Part shown: positions 45,054-54,162 of the stretch, in pieces
How the letters are laid out: every line of letters starts with the position of its first letter
How positions within the stretch are numbered: position 1 is the stretch's first letter
Assembly (NCBI GenBank): GCA_050186725.1
Contig: JBFWYG010000006.1
Coordinates: 62,001-126,000 of the forward strand
DNA: 64,000 nucleotides
Direction: 5' to 3'
Source: JADJYF01 sp050186725
Lineage (GTDB): Bacteria; Pseudomonadota; Gammaproteobacteria; Ga0077536
Program-made: the position numbers and the translations under genes
Notes under the pieces: generated by a model
The model's database searches: none
What the model saw: only the letters and a program-made list of their open reading frames with translations
Told to the model about the DNA's origin: nothing

Positions 45054-45110
45054 GGCTAATCGGGGACAGACCACGGTTTCGAAGAAACCGTGGTCTGTCC
45101 CCGATTAGCC
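45054..45110. terminator. Perfect 27-bp hairpin between convergent leuD and CoA ligase genes
   Basis: Two arms of 27 bases are exact reverse complements around a 3-base loop (GAA). The left arm begins GGCTAATCGGGGACAGACC. It fills nearly the whole gap between the stops of leuD and of the convergent CoA ligase gene. It belongs to the GGGACAGACC hairpin family and could act as a terminator for both genes; there is no T-tract. Confidence 0.75.
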
Positions 45111-45117
45111 GGCGCCG

Positions 45118-46761
45118 TTACCTGCTCCCCATTGCTTCCGCGTCCTTGCGCAGCTTGAACTTCTGGATCTTGCCGGTCGCGGTCTTTGGCAGGTCGCAGA
45201 ACACGATGGTCTTCGGCGCCTTGAAGTGCGCCATGTGCTGGCGGCAGTAGGCGATGACCTCGGCCTCGGTCACCGGCTTGGCGCCAGGCTTCAGGGTCAC
45301 GAAGGCGCAGGGCGTCTCGCCCCATTTCTCGTCGGGACGCGCGACCACCGCGGCTTCGAGGATCTCGGGGTGCTTGTACAGCACTTCCTCGACTTCGATG
45401 GACGAGATGTTCTCGCCGCCCGAGATGATGATGTCCTTGGAGCGATCCTTGATCTGGATGTAGCCGTCCGGGTACATCACCGCGAGGTCCCCGGAATGGA
45501 AGTAGCCGTCGGCCAGCGCCTCTTCGGTCGCGTGTCTGTTCTTCAAGTACCCGCGCATCACCACGTTGCCCTTGAACATCACTTCGCCGAGCGTCTCGCC
45601 GTCGCGCGGCACCGGCGTCATGGTCTCGGGGTCCATCACTTCGAGATCCTCCAGCACGTGGTAGCGCACGCCCTGGCGAATCAGCTTGTCGGCGTAGGCG
45701 TCATCATCAAGCAGGCACCAGTCATCCTGCGGCGCGTTGAACACCGCCGGACCGTAGACCTCGGTGAGCCCGTAGGTGTGGGTGATGTGGAAGCCGCTCG
45801 CCTCCATGCCCTTGACGATGGCGGCTGGCGGCGAGGCGCCGGCGGTCATCACCTCCACCTTGTGGGGCAGGGGCTGCTTGTCCTCGGGACGCGCGTGGAT
45901 GATGAAGTTCAGCACGATGGGCGCGCCGCAGAAGTGCGTAACCTTGTGTTCGACGATGGCGTCGTAGATCGGCTTCGCGGCGATGCGCCGCAGGCAGATG
46001 TTGGTGCCGGCCAGCGCCGCGATGGTCCACGGGAAGGTCCAGCCGCAGCAGTGGAACATCGGCAGCGTCCACAGGTAGACAGGGTGGTGCGTCATGTTCC
46101 AGGCCATCGCGCAGCCGATGGCGTTGAGATACGCGCCGCGATGGTGGTAGACCACGCCCTTCGGATTGCCGGTGGTGCCGGAGGTGTAGCACAGCGCCAT
46201 CGCCTGCCACTCGCTGTCCGGCAGGCGCCAGGGGAAGTCGGGATCGCCGCCGGCGAGAAATTCCTCGTACTCCATCGACCCGATGCGGTCATGGCAGGGC
46301 GCGTCGACGTCGGCGATGTCGATCACCAGCGGCTTGACCTTGGCGAGCGCGAGCGCGTCGCGCGTGACGTGGGCGAATTCGGTGTCGACCAGCACCACCT
46401 TGGCCTCGCCGTGATCGAGGATGAAGGCGATGGCCTCGGCGTCGAGCCGGATGTTGATCGGATTGATCACCGCGCCCGCCGCCGGAATGCCGAACAGGCC
46501 CTCGTAGAAGGCGGTGATGTTGGTCGCGATCACCGCCACCGTGTCGCCCTTGCCGATGCCGCGCTGCGCGAGCGCGGACGCCAGGCGTCGGCAGCGGGCG
46601 AAGGTCTCGGCCCAGGTGAAGCGCCGCTCGCCGTGCACCACGGCGAGCCGCTGCGGGTACACCGCCGCCGCGCGCGCCAGCATGCTGAGCGGGGAGAGCG
46701 GCACGTAGTTGGCCGGTACCTGGTCCAGGTCGACGTCGTAGGGATTGACGGCGTTGGTCAT
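45118..46761 (-). CDS. Acyl-CoA synthetase (AMP-forming)
   Basis: 547 residues of the ANL superfamily, activating a carboxylic acid with ATP and CoA. Motifs in order: P-loop-like LCYTSGTTGNPKGVVYHH, THTYGLTEVYGP, the hinge region GYFHSGDLAVMYPDGYIQIKDRSKD (given in two parts here: GYFHSGDLAVMYPDG and YIQIKDRSKD), GGENISSIEVEEVLY and the C-terminal Lys in PKTATGKIQK. The WTFPWTIAALAG region resembles medium-chain or methylmercaptopropionate-type ligases (AlkK/DmdB), but substrate cannot be told from sequence alone. The crotonase gene 65 bases upstream is in the same direction and may share a transcript. Confidence 0.92.
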   Translation of the reverse strand: MTNAVNPYDVDLDQVPANYVPLSPLSMLARAAAVYPQRLAVVHGERRFTWAETFARCRRLASALAQRGIGKGDTVAVIATNITAFYEGLFGIPAAGAVINPINIRLDAEAIAFILDHGEAKVVLVDTEFAHVTRDALALAKVKPLVIDIADVDAPCHDRIGSMEYEEFLAGGDPDFPWRLPDSEWQAMALCYTSGTTGNPKGVVYHHRGAYLNAIGCAMAWNMTHHPVYLWTLPMFHCCGWTFPWTIAALAGTNICLRRIAAKPIYDAIVEHKVTHFCGAPIVLNFIIHARPEDKQPLPHKVEVMTAGASPPAAIVKGMEASGFHITHTYGLTEVYGPAVFNAPQDDWCLLDDDAYADKLIRQGVRYHVLEDLEVMDPETMTPVPRDGETLGEVMFKGNVVMRGYLKNRHATEEALADGYFHSGDLAVMYPDGYIQIKDRSKDIIISGGENISSIEVEEVLYKHPEILEAAVVARPDEKWGETPCAFVTLKPGAKPVTEAEVIAYCRQHMAHFKAPKTIVFCDLPKTATGKIQKFKLRKDAEAMGSR

Positions 46762-46826
46762 GCCGAAGGTCCTCTTCTGCGGCGGCGCGGGCGCGCCGCG
46801 GGTCTATGGATGTAGCGGTGTCGCGC

Positions 46827-47633
46827 TCAGCGGTCGCGCCACACGGGCGGCCGCTTGGCGATGAAGGCGTCGAGCCCTTCCTGGCCGTCTTCGGCGAGCA
46901 GGTTGCAGACCAGGTCTTCACTGGTGCCGCGATAGGCGCTGTCGAGCCCCTGGTTCACCTGCCGGTAGAAGGACGCCTTGCCGAGACGGATGGCGAACTG
47001 CGACTTGTCGGCGATGCGCCCGGCCAGCGCGCGGGTCGCGGTCTCGAGTTCGGCGTCCGGCACCACGTGGTTCACGAGCCCGATCTCGGATGCGCGCGCG
47101 GCGTCGATGAAGTCGCCGGTCAGGAGCATTTCCAGCGCATGTTTACGCTGCACCACGCGCGACAGCGCCACCGACGGCGTGGCGCAGTAGAGCCCGTTCT
47201 GGATGCCGTTGGTGGCGAAGCGCGCGCTCTCGGCGGCCACCGCGAGATCGCAGGTCGCGACCAGCTGGCAGCCGGCGGCGGTCGCGATGCCCTGCACCTG
47301 GGCGATGACGGGCTGTGGCAGGGCGACGATGGACTGCATCATGCGCGAGCAGTCGGCGAACAGCTGGCGGTAGAAGTCCTCGTTCCGCGCGGCGTTCATC
47401 TCCTTCAGGTCGTGCCCGGTGGAGAAGGCCTTGCCGGTCGAGGCCAGGATCACCACGCGCACGGCCGGATCGGCGGCGATGGCGGCGAGATGGGTGGAGA
47501 GCTCGGCGATGACCGCGCTGGTGAGGGTGTTGTAGCGCGTCGGACGGGCGAGGGTCAGCGTCGCGATGCCGTCCTCGGTGACGGCGCGGGTCACGCCCAC
47601 TTCGGCGGCGGGCACGGCGGTGGTGGAAGTCAT
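46827..47633 (-). CDS. Crotonase-family protein lacking both catalytic Glu, ECHDC3-like
   Basis: 268 residues with the crotonase fold: GIATLTLARPTRYNTLTSAV, oxyanion-hole segments FSTGHDLKEM and GIATAAGCQLVATCDL. The two Glu used by enoyl-CoA hydratases (in GGGCELA and PEIxLG) are Gln and Gly here (AGCQLVA, NGIQNGL), as in the ECHDC3-type group, so a classical hydratase reaction is doubtful. The tail FIAKRPPVW is usual. It probably forms an operon with the downstream CoA ligase. Confidence 0.88.
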   Translation of the reverse strand: MTSTTAVPAAEVGVTRAVTEDGIATLTLARPTRYNTLTSAVIAELSTHLAAIAADPAVRVVILASTGKAFSTGHDLKEMNAARNEDFYRQLFADCSRMMQSIVALPQPVIAQVQGIATAAGCQLVATCDLAVAAESARFATNGIQNGLYCATPSVALSRVVQRKHALEMLLTGDFIDAARASEIGLVNHVVPDAELETATRALAGRIADKSQFAIRLGKASFYRQVNQGLDSAYRGTSEDLVCNLLAEDGQEGLDAFIAKRPPVWRDR

Positions 47634-47785
47634 GGCAAGGGCATTCCGCGGGGTCGGGCCGGTATTGTCTGGGCCGCCCGCGGACGGCGCAAGCGAACCG
47701 CGGCCCGCGGCGGCGGTGCTATCCTGCCGCCGCCCGCGTCAGGGGCCGGCGCCGCCGGTCGCGCAGGGCCCCAAGGTCTTCCGCA

Positions 47786-48619
47786 ATGCAGTACCGCGAC
47801 ATCCTCTACCAGGTCGAAGACCCGGTGGCCGTCATCACGCTCAACCGTCCCGACCGCTTGAACGCCTTCACCGTGACCATGCTGGCCGAGATCCGCCACG
47901 CGGTCGCCGCCGCCGAGCAGGACTCGCGCGTGGTCGGCATCATCCTGACCGGCGCCGGGCGCGGCTTCTGCGCCGGCATGGACATGCAGGCGCTGGACGA
48001 GATCTCGGCGTCGTCCAACATGATGGACGACAGCAATGCCGCGCTCGCCGCCGAGCCTGGCGATCCCGCCATGGGACCCGATTTCAGCATCGCGTACACC
48101 TACCTGCTCAAGGTGCGCAAACCGGTGCTCGCGGCCATCAACGGTCCCTGCGCCGGTCTCGGCTTCTGCTTCGCGGTGCTGTCCGATCTGCGCTTCGTCG
48201 AACGCCAGGCCAAGTTCACCACCGCCTTCGCCGGCCGCGGGCTGGTGGCCGAGCATGGCGTCAGCTGGGTGCTGCCGCGGCTCATCGGCAGTTCGCGCGC
48301 GCTCGATCTCTTGTGGAGCGCGCGCAAGTTCGACGGTGTGGAGGCCGAGCGTCTCGGCCTCGCCGATCGCCTGTGCGAGACCGGCGCCGCGCTCGAGACC
48401 GCGAAAGACTACCTCCGCGAACTCGCGCGCAGCGTGTCGCCCGCGTCCATCATGGTCATGAAGCAACAGGTCTATCGCCATCTCATGATGACGCTCGGGC
48501 CCGCGATGGAAGAGACCAACCGGCAGATGGAAGAGAGCCTGCACCGGCCCGATTTCCGCGAAGGCGTGCGCTCGTTCCTCAAGCAGCGCGAGCCGGCCTT
48601 CAAGCGCCTCGGCGCCTGA
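47786..48619 (+). CDS. Enoyl-CoA hydratase/isomerase family protein
   Basis: 277 residues, crotonase superfamily. N-terminal VAVITLNRPDRLNAFT, first oxyanion segment FCAGMDMQAL, second GPCAGLGFCFAVLSDLRF, and the FAGRGLVAEHGVSWVLPRLIG block, where the Glu is in AEHG. The C-terminal helix is typical (MEESLHRPDFREGVRSFLKQREPAF). Likely acts on an acyl-CoA in beta-oxidation or a degradation side path. Divergent from the ECHDC3-like gene; a hairpin follows. Confidence 0.9.
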   Translation: MQYRDILYQVEDPVAVITLNRPDRLNAFTVTMLAEIRHAVAAAEQDSRVVGIILTGAGRGFCAGMDMQALDEISASSNMMDDSNAALAAEPGDPAMGPDFSIAYTYLLKVRKPVLAAINGPCAGLGFCFAVLSDLRFVERQAKFTTAFAGRGLVAEHGVSWVLPRLIGSSRALDLLWSARKFDGVEAERLGLADRLCETGAALETAKDYLRELARSVSPASIMVMKQQVYRHLMMTLGPAMEETNRQMEESLHRPDFREGVRSFLKQREPAFKRLGA

Positions 48620-48636
48620 TCTGTCGGCGCACTGCC

Positions 48637-48666
48637 GCTTCTCACCCGCGCATGCGGGTGAGAAGC
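48637..48666 (+). terminator. Terminator-like hairpin after the enoyl-CoA hydratase gene
   Basis: A perfect 13-bp stem (GCTTCTCACCCGC and complement) with a 4-base loop, 17 bases after the stop codon. No T-run follows. The remaining bases up to 48829 show no gene. Confidence 0.5.
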
Positions 48667-48829
48667 ACTCCCCGATAGTGTGGAGATGCGCGCTTCGGCC
48701 CGACGGGGTTGAGATGGATCAAGCCAAAGCCGCATAGTTATGCGACCGTCGGTCCACTGCGGCCGTCGTCGGCGAGCGTAGCCACGGCGCGTCGCGCCGA
48801 CTATCGATCAACTCCAGGGGAGAAGCACC

Positions 48830-49978
48830 ATGCGCATCGGCGCCACCATCTTCAATCAGAACTACACCGACTGGGATCGCTACGAAGCTGAGGAGCGCGG
48901 CGAGAAGGTCGCGGCTCGCCCGAGCAAGTCCGACCGCGAGGTCTTCATGGAAGAACTCGACATCGCGCGCATCGCCGACGACACCGGCTTCGACGCGGTG
49001 TGGACCATCGAGCACCATTTCACGCCCTACACCATGGTGACCAACCCGCTGCAGTACCTGACCTACGTCGCGGGCATCACCAAGCGCGTGGATCTCGGCA
49101 CCATGGTCACTGTGCTGCCCTGGCACAACCCGGTGCGGGTCGCCGAAGACGTCAACATGCTGGATACGTTCCTGGGCCCCGATCGCGAGATCATCTGCGG
49201 CGTCGGCCGCGGCCTCGGTCGTCGCGAGTACGAAGGCTTGAGCATCGACCAGGGCGAGGCGCGCGAGCGTTTCGACGAATCGCTGCAGGTGCTGAACCAG
49301 CTGCTCGCCACCGGCAAGTGCGACTTCGACGGCAAGCATTACAAGATCAAGGGCCTCAAGCTCCGCCCGCAGCCGGACAAGGACCTGAGCCCCAACCTGT
49401 GGTGCGCGGGCGGTACTGACGAGACGGTCGAGATCATCGCGCGCCACAACGTGCGCCCCTTGGTGATTCCGACCACGAGCCTGGGTCTCTCGCTCGAGAC
49501 CGCGCGCAAGTACGCGCGCCTGCACGCCAAGGCCGGCTTCGCGCCGTCGCGCACCAAGCTCGCGCTGTGGACCTACGTCGCCGAGAACGAGGCCGAGGCC
49601 AAGCGCGGCGCCGAGACCTACATGGTCAACTACGCCGACTCGGCGCTGCGCCACTACGAGCTGCGCGGTTCCCACCTCGGCGCCATCAAGGGCTACGAGT
49701 CCTACGGCGCGATGCAGAAGGCGCTGGCCGCCGATCCCACGCCCTTCCTGCGCGGCTTCGTCGATTCCCATCCCTGGGGCACGCCGGACCAGACCATCAA
49801 GCGCGCCAAGGAACTCGCGCTGGCCTTCGGCTGCGAGGAAATCATGTTCATCTTCAAGTACGGCGGCATGCCGATGGAGATGGCGGAGAAGAGCATGAAG
49901 CTCTTCGCCAAGGAAGTGATGCCGGCGCTGCAGGATCTGAACACGACGCCGATCGAAGTGCGCGACGACGCGGCCTGA
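48830..49978 (+). CDS. LLM-class (luciferase-like) flavin-dependent monooxygenase
   Basis: 382 residues with the bacterial luciferase TIM-barrel pattern: MRIGATIFNQN at the first strand, DDTGFDAVWTIEHHFTPY, LGTMVTVLPWHNPVRVAEDVNMLD and GVGRGLGRREYEG, which fit the LLM flavin-binding framework, and PNLWCAGGTDETVEIIARH. A strong ribosome-binding site (AGGGGAGAA) precedes ATG 48830. The substrate is unknown; neighbours that act on acyl-CoAs suggest catabolism. The gap starts 6 bases after its stop. Confidence 0.9.
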   Translation: MRIGATIFNQNYTDWDRYEAEERGEKVAARPSKSDREVFMEELDIARIADDTGFDAVWTIEHHFTPYTMVTNPLQYLTYVAGITKRVDLGTMVTVLPWHNPVRVAEDVNMLDTFLGPDREIICGVGRGLGRREYEGLSIDQGEARERFDESLQVLNQLLATGKCDFDGKHYKIKGLKLRPQPDKDLSPNLWCAGGTDETVEIIARHNVRPLVIPTTSLGLSLETARKYARLHAKAGFAPSRTKLALWTYVAENEAEAKRGAETYMVNYADSALRHYELRGSHLGAIKGYESYGAMQKALAADPTPFLRGFVDSHPWGTPDQTIKRAKELALAFGCEEIMFIFKYGGMPMEMAEKSMKLFAKEVMPALQDLNTTPIEVRDDAA

Positions 49979-49984
49979 GCGGCG

Positions 49985-50084
49985 NNNNNNNNNNNNNNNN
50001 NNNNNNNNNNNNNNNNNNNNNNNNNNNNNNNNNNNNNNNNNNNNNNNNNNNNNNNNNNNNNNNNNNNNNNNNNNNNNNNNNNNN
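49985..50084. other. Assembly gap (100 N)
   Basis: Second 100-base N placeholder. It cuts off the C-terminal end of the ABC-F gene read from the right on the minus strand. True length unknown. Confidence 1.
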
Positions 50085-51595
50085 CGGGTCGCGAGCGAGG
50101 ACACGAACTCGCGGTCGTGGCTGACGAATATCAGCGTGCCGGGATAGGCCTCGAGCGCCGCGTTCAACGACTCGATGGACTCCATGTCCAGGTGGTTGGT
50201 GGGTTCGTCGAGCAGCATGACGTTGGGCTTGGTCAGCACCAGCTTGCCGAACAGCATGCGGCCTTCCTCGCCACCCGAGATCACCTTCACCGACTTGTTG
50301 CCCTCGTCCTTGGTGAACAGGAGCTGGCCGAGCACCGCGCGCACGCGCAGATCGTCGTCGCCCGGCTGGCGCCACTGGCCCATCCAGTCGAACAGCGTCA
50401 TGTCTTTCGCGAAGTCGTCCGCGCGGTTCTGGCGCACGTAGCCGACCTCGGCGTTCTCCGCCCACTTGACCCCGCCCGCGTCGGGGGCGATATCGCCCGC
50501 CAGGCAGTTCAGCAGCGTGGTCTTGCCGATGCCGTTAGGCCCGATGATGGCGACGCGCTCGCCCGCCGCGACGCTGAAACTGAGCTTGTTGAAGAGCGGG
50601 GGACCGTCGTAGCCCTTGGCGAGCTTGTCCACTTCCACCGCCAGGCGATGCAGCTTCCTGCCCTGCTCGAACTTGATGTACGGATTGACGCGGCTGGAGG
50701 GCTTCACGTCGTCGAGCTGGATTTTTTCGATCTGCCGTGCGCGCGAGGTCGCCTGGCGCGCCTTGGAGGCATTGGCCGAGAAGCGGCTGACGAAGTGTTT
50801 CAGTTCCTCGATCTGGCTCTGCTTGCGCGCGTTCGCGGTCAGCATGCGCTCGCGCGCGGCGGTCGAGGCGATCATGTACTCGTCGTAGTTGCCGGGATAG
50901 ACCCTGAGCTCGCCGTAGTCGAGATCCGCCATGTGGGTGCACACACTGTTCAGGAAGTGGCGGTCGTGGGAGATCACCACCATGGTGCAGTCACGGGTGT
51001 TGAGGATCTCCTCCAGCCAGCGGATGGCGTTGATGTCGAGGTTGTTGGTCGGCTCGTCGAGCAGCAGGATGTGCGGCTCGCCGAACAGCGCCTGGGCGAG
51101 CAGCACGCGCAGTTTCCAGCCCGGCGCCACCGCGCTCATCGGCCCGAAGTGCTGCTCGATGGGGATGCCGACCCCCATCAGCAGTTCGCCCGCGCGGGAC
51201 TCGGCCGTGTAGCCGTCCAGTTCGGCGAAGCGCACCTCGAGATCGGCGACGCGCATGCCGTCCTCTTCGCTCATGTCGGGCTTGGCGTAGATGCGGTCGC
51301 GCTCCGCCTTCACTTCCCACAGCGCCTCGTGACCCATGATCACGGTGTCGATCACGCTGTACTCCTCGAAGGCGAACTGGTCCTGGCGCAGCTTGCCGAG
51401 GCGCTCGCCCGGGTCGAGCGAGACATTGCCATTGGTGGGGCTCAGCTCGCCGCCGAGGATCTTCATGAAGGTCGACTTGCCGCAGCCGTTGGCGCCGATG
51501 AGGCCATAGCGATGGCCGTTGCCGAACTTGACCGAGACGTTTTCGAACAGCGGCTTGGCGCCGAATTGCATGGTGACGTTGGCGGTGGTGAGCAC
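50085..51595 (-). CDS. ybiT: ABC-F family ATPase, YbiT-like, 3' end lost in a gap
   Basis: About 503 residues are visible; only the last 20-30 are missing. Soluble ABC-F protein with two ATP domains and no membrane part; the family acts on ribosomes. First domain: Walker A GANGCGKST and LLLDEPTNNLD; second: GPNGIGKTT, signature ISGGEEGRM and LLDEPTNHLD. The linker has FVSRFSANASKARQATSRAR, and the start (TTANVTMQFGAKPLFENVSV) closely follows E. coli YbiT. GTG at 51595 has GGAA 8 bases upstream. In the 276 bases upstream (51596-51871) TATGAT on the minus strand at 51720-51725 is a possible -10; no gene is seen there. Confidence 0.93.
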
Positions 51596-51871
51596 GATGG
51601 ATTCCAGCTGGACAGATTGAACGGGGCGCGTGGGCGCGGGTCGCGAAGGCCGCGAACGTGGCAGCCACCGCGGCTGCGGGTGAGCTGCGGAGGTGACGCT
51701 GCGACCGAGGTGTGGCGGGATCATACCCGCTTGGCACGGCCGGTGCCCGTTTTCTGACCGCGGTCAGCCGGGACGCGCGCCGGCGCGGCTAGTGTCCGGC
51801 CTGGGCATGGGCGGGCAGGACAGGCATTGGCGCGGCAGACCGGCGAGGGATCGTGCGTGGACCCGGGACCC

Positions 51872-53497
51872 TTAGATCCCTGGCGTGTCCGGCAGCTTGA
51901 AGTCCCGCGGCGGTTCCCAGCGCAGCGGCGCGGCCAGCGCCGCCAGGATGCGCGCGTCGCGCCCGTAGACGTCCTTGCGGAACTGCACGACCCCGGCCTC
52001 GTCGGCGAAGGCCGTCATGTACAGCAGCATGATGCTCACCCGCCGCGGCAGGTTGATGCGCTGGTTGCGGCCCCGTTCCAGCGCCTTGTCCAGCGCGGGT
52101 CCTTGCCAGCGTGGGTCGTCCTCCAGCAGCCGGCGCGCCAGTGCCAGCGGATTCTCGACCCGGATGCAGCCCGAGCTGAACGCGCGCTCGGCCTGGGCGA
52201 ACAGTTCGCGGGACGGCGTGTCGTGCAGGTAGACCGCGTGCACGTTGGGAAACATGAAGGCCAGCCGCCCGAGCGGGTTCTCGGGCCCCGGCTCTTGGCG
52301 CAGGATGTAGGGAAAGCCGCGTCCCTTGCCGAGGCTGATGTCGGCGGGCGACACCTCGCGACCGTCGTAGTCGATGAGCTTGAGCTTCTTGGTCTTCAGG
52401 TAGCCCGGGTCGACGCGGAGCTTCGGCAGGATGTCTTCCTTCAGGATGGTCGGCGGCACCGTCCAGCTCGGATTCAATTCCACGTAGGACAGGCGGTCCT
52501 TGAAGATCGGCGTCTGGCGATAGGGCCGGCCGACGATCGCGCGCCCGCGCCAGCGCACTTCGCCGCGCACCGTGTACACCGCTTCGAAGGCCGCGATGTT
52601 GACCGCCAGCATCTCGTCCTCGACGTCGCGGAACACCCAGCGCATGCGTTCGAGATTGACCCGCAGCTGATCGATGCGCGCCTCGACCGGCAGGTTGAGC
52701 GCCGCCAGCGTGCCCCTGCCGACCGCGCCGTCGACGTACAGGCCCTGGCGTCGCTGGAAGTTCTCCACCGCCTTGACGAGATCCACGTCGTAGACCTGCG
52801 GATCGGCGCCGGGCGCGAGCGGCGCGCCTTCGTCGCTCGCGTCGAGGCGCGCGCGCAGTTCGACGATGCGCGGATCGCTGACGCCGGGCTTCAAGGTCTC
52901 GCCCGCCGTTACCGTGGGCCAGCCGCCGACCGCGGCCATCACGCGATGCATGCCGAGCGCCTCGACCAGCGCACGATAGCCGGCGTCCGCGGGCCTGAGT
53001 CCGTCGATCTGCGCCGCGAGATCCTTGGCCGGGATCGCATCGCGCAGCCACGCGGTCGGATCGGTCTCGCCGAAGCTGCGCGTGTAGTTCCAGTCGGGCT
53101 CGAGCGTCTCGGGATTGGCCTTGCCGAAGCGCAACGTGAAGGCGAGGCGCGCGAGCGCCTCGGTCGCGATCAGTTCGCGTGCGGCCGGCGGCAACTCATC
53201 GAGATGCGCGAGGCGCGACGCGAGGAAGTCCTCGGGAACGAGACCATCGAGCACGCTCGCGTCGATCGCCTTGCGCAACACCGCGAGCTGCGTCGGCGCC
53301 CAGCGCGGCGCGCGCGCGTCATCGGCGTAGAGCTGACGCAGAAAGGGCGTGGACCAGAGCGTCACGCCGTGCAGCGTGACCGTCGCGCCGCGCGCGGCGA
53401 GCAGCGGCGCGATGTCGTTCGCGGCTTGACTTGCAGTGGCGAGCAGCAACAGGAGCAGGGCGAGCGCGCGCGGCGCGAGGAACGGCGAGGCGGACAT
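51872..53497 (-). CDS. ldtD: L,D-transpeptidase, YcbB/LdtD-like
   Basis: Periplasmic enzyme forming 3-3 (mDAP-mDAP) crosslinks in peptidoglycan. 541 residues: signal peptide about 1-25 (LALLLLLLATASQAA), an N-terminal YcbB scaffold domain, a peptidoglycan-binding repeat (VENFQRRQGLYVDGAVGRGTLAALN) and a YkuD catalytic domain with YLHDTPSRELF and the catalytic Cys in SSGCIRVENP. Transcribed divergently from mepK, whose product cuts the same bond type. Confidence 0.92.
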   Translation of the reverse strand: MSASPFLAPRALALLLLLLATASQAANDIAPLLAARGATVTLHGVTLWSTPFLRQLYADDARAPRWAPTQLAVLRKAIDASVLDGLVPEDFLASRLAHLDELPPAARELIATEALARLAFTLRFGKANPETLEPDWNYTRSFGETDPTAWLRDAIPAKDLAAQIDGLRPADAGYRALVEALGMHRVMAAVGGWPTVTAGETLKPGVSDPRIVELRARLDASDEGAPLAPGADPQVYDVDLVKAVENFQRRQGLYVDGAVGRGTLAALNLPVEARIDQLRVNLERMRWVFRDVEDEMLAVNIAAFEAVYTVRGEVRWRGRAIVGRPYRQTPIFKDRLSYVELNPSWTVPPTILKEDILPKLRVDPGYLKTKKLKLIDYDGREVSPADISLGKGRGFPYILRQEPGPENPLGRLAFMFPNVHAVYLHDTPSRELFAQAERAFSSGCIRVENPLALARRLLEDDPRWQGPALDKALERGRNQRINLPRRVSIMLLYMTAFADEAGVVQFRKDVYGRDARILAALAAPLRWEPPRDFKLPDTPGI

Positions 53498-53503
53498 TCG
53501 AGC

Positions 53504-53534
53504 TTGCTTGGTCGGGGTGATGTCCTCTTATACT
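53504..53534 (+). promoter_or_regulatory. Possible promoter of mepK
   Basis: TTGCTT (53504-53509) and TATACT (53529-53534) are 19 bases apart, longer than ideal. The -10 is the only AT-rich hexamer in this short divergent gap of about 70 bases between ldtD and mepK. Confidence 0.4.
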
Positions 53535-53570
53535 AGCCCGGTTCGCGACCGAACCGACGTGGAGACCATG

Positions 53571-54140
53571 ATGTCGAGACCGACAACGACAGACCATCCA
53601 TGCACGGCGGCGACCGATGCGTCCCGGCGGCGCTGGCTGAAGCTCGCGCTGGGCGCGGGCGCGAGCCTGGCGCTGCCGGCCTGGGCCAAGACCCCGAGCC
53701 GACGCGCGCTGGCCTTCGAGCACCTGCATACCGGCGAGAAGCTCGCCGTCACCTATTTCGCCAATGGGCGTTACGACGATCGCGCGCTCGCGCGCATCAA
53801 CCACCTGCTGCGCGACTTTCGCACCGCCGAGGTCTTTCCGATCCGCCGCCAGCTGATCGACCAGCTGTTCCTGGTGCATTCGGCCATCGGCAGCGATGCG
53901 CCGTTCCAGATCATCTGCGGCTTCCGCTCGCCTGCCACCAACGAACTGCTCCGGCGCACCACCAGCGGCGTCGCGCAGCACAGCCTGCACATGGACGGCA
54001 TGGCCATCGACGTGCGTCTCGCCGACACGCGCTCGCGCCACCTGCGCGATGTCGCCGCGCGCATGAAGCTCGGTGGCGTGGGCTATTACGCCTCGTCCAA
54101 TTTCGTCCATCTCGACATCGGTCGTCCGCGCCAGTGGTGA
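53571..54140 (+). CDS. mepK: Murein endopeptidase MepK (YcbK/DUF882, peptidase M15 family), Tat-exported
   Basis: 189 residues. A twin-arginine signal (SRRRWLKLALGAGASLALPAWA, given here as SRRRWLKL plus a hydrophobic run) is followed by the YcbK core: FEHLHTGEKLAVTYFANGRYD, CGFRSPATNELLRR, and zinc ligands in HSLHMDGMAIDVRL and FVHLDIG. E. coli MepK cleaves mDAP-mDAP crosslinks, the bond made by LDTs. ATG 53571 is preferred over ATG 53568 because GGAG is then 6 bases away. Possibly co-transcribed with the downstream crotonase gene 22 bases on. Confidence 0.88.
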   Translation: MSRPTTTDHPCTAATDASRRRWLKLALGAGASLALPAWAKTPSRRALAFEHLHTGEKLAVTYFANGRYDDRALARINHLLRDFRTAEVFPIRRQLIDQLFLVHSAIGSDAPFQIICGFRSPATNELLRRTTSGVAQHSLHMDGMAIDVRLADTRSRHLRDVAARMKLGGVGYYASSNFVHLDIGRPRQW

Positions 54141-54162
54141 GTCTGCGCGGCGCGCGACGCGC

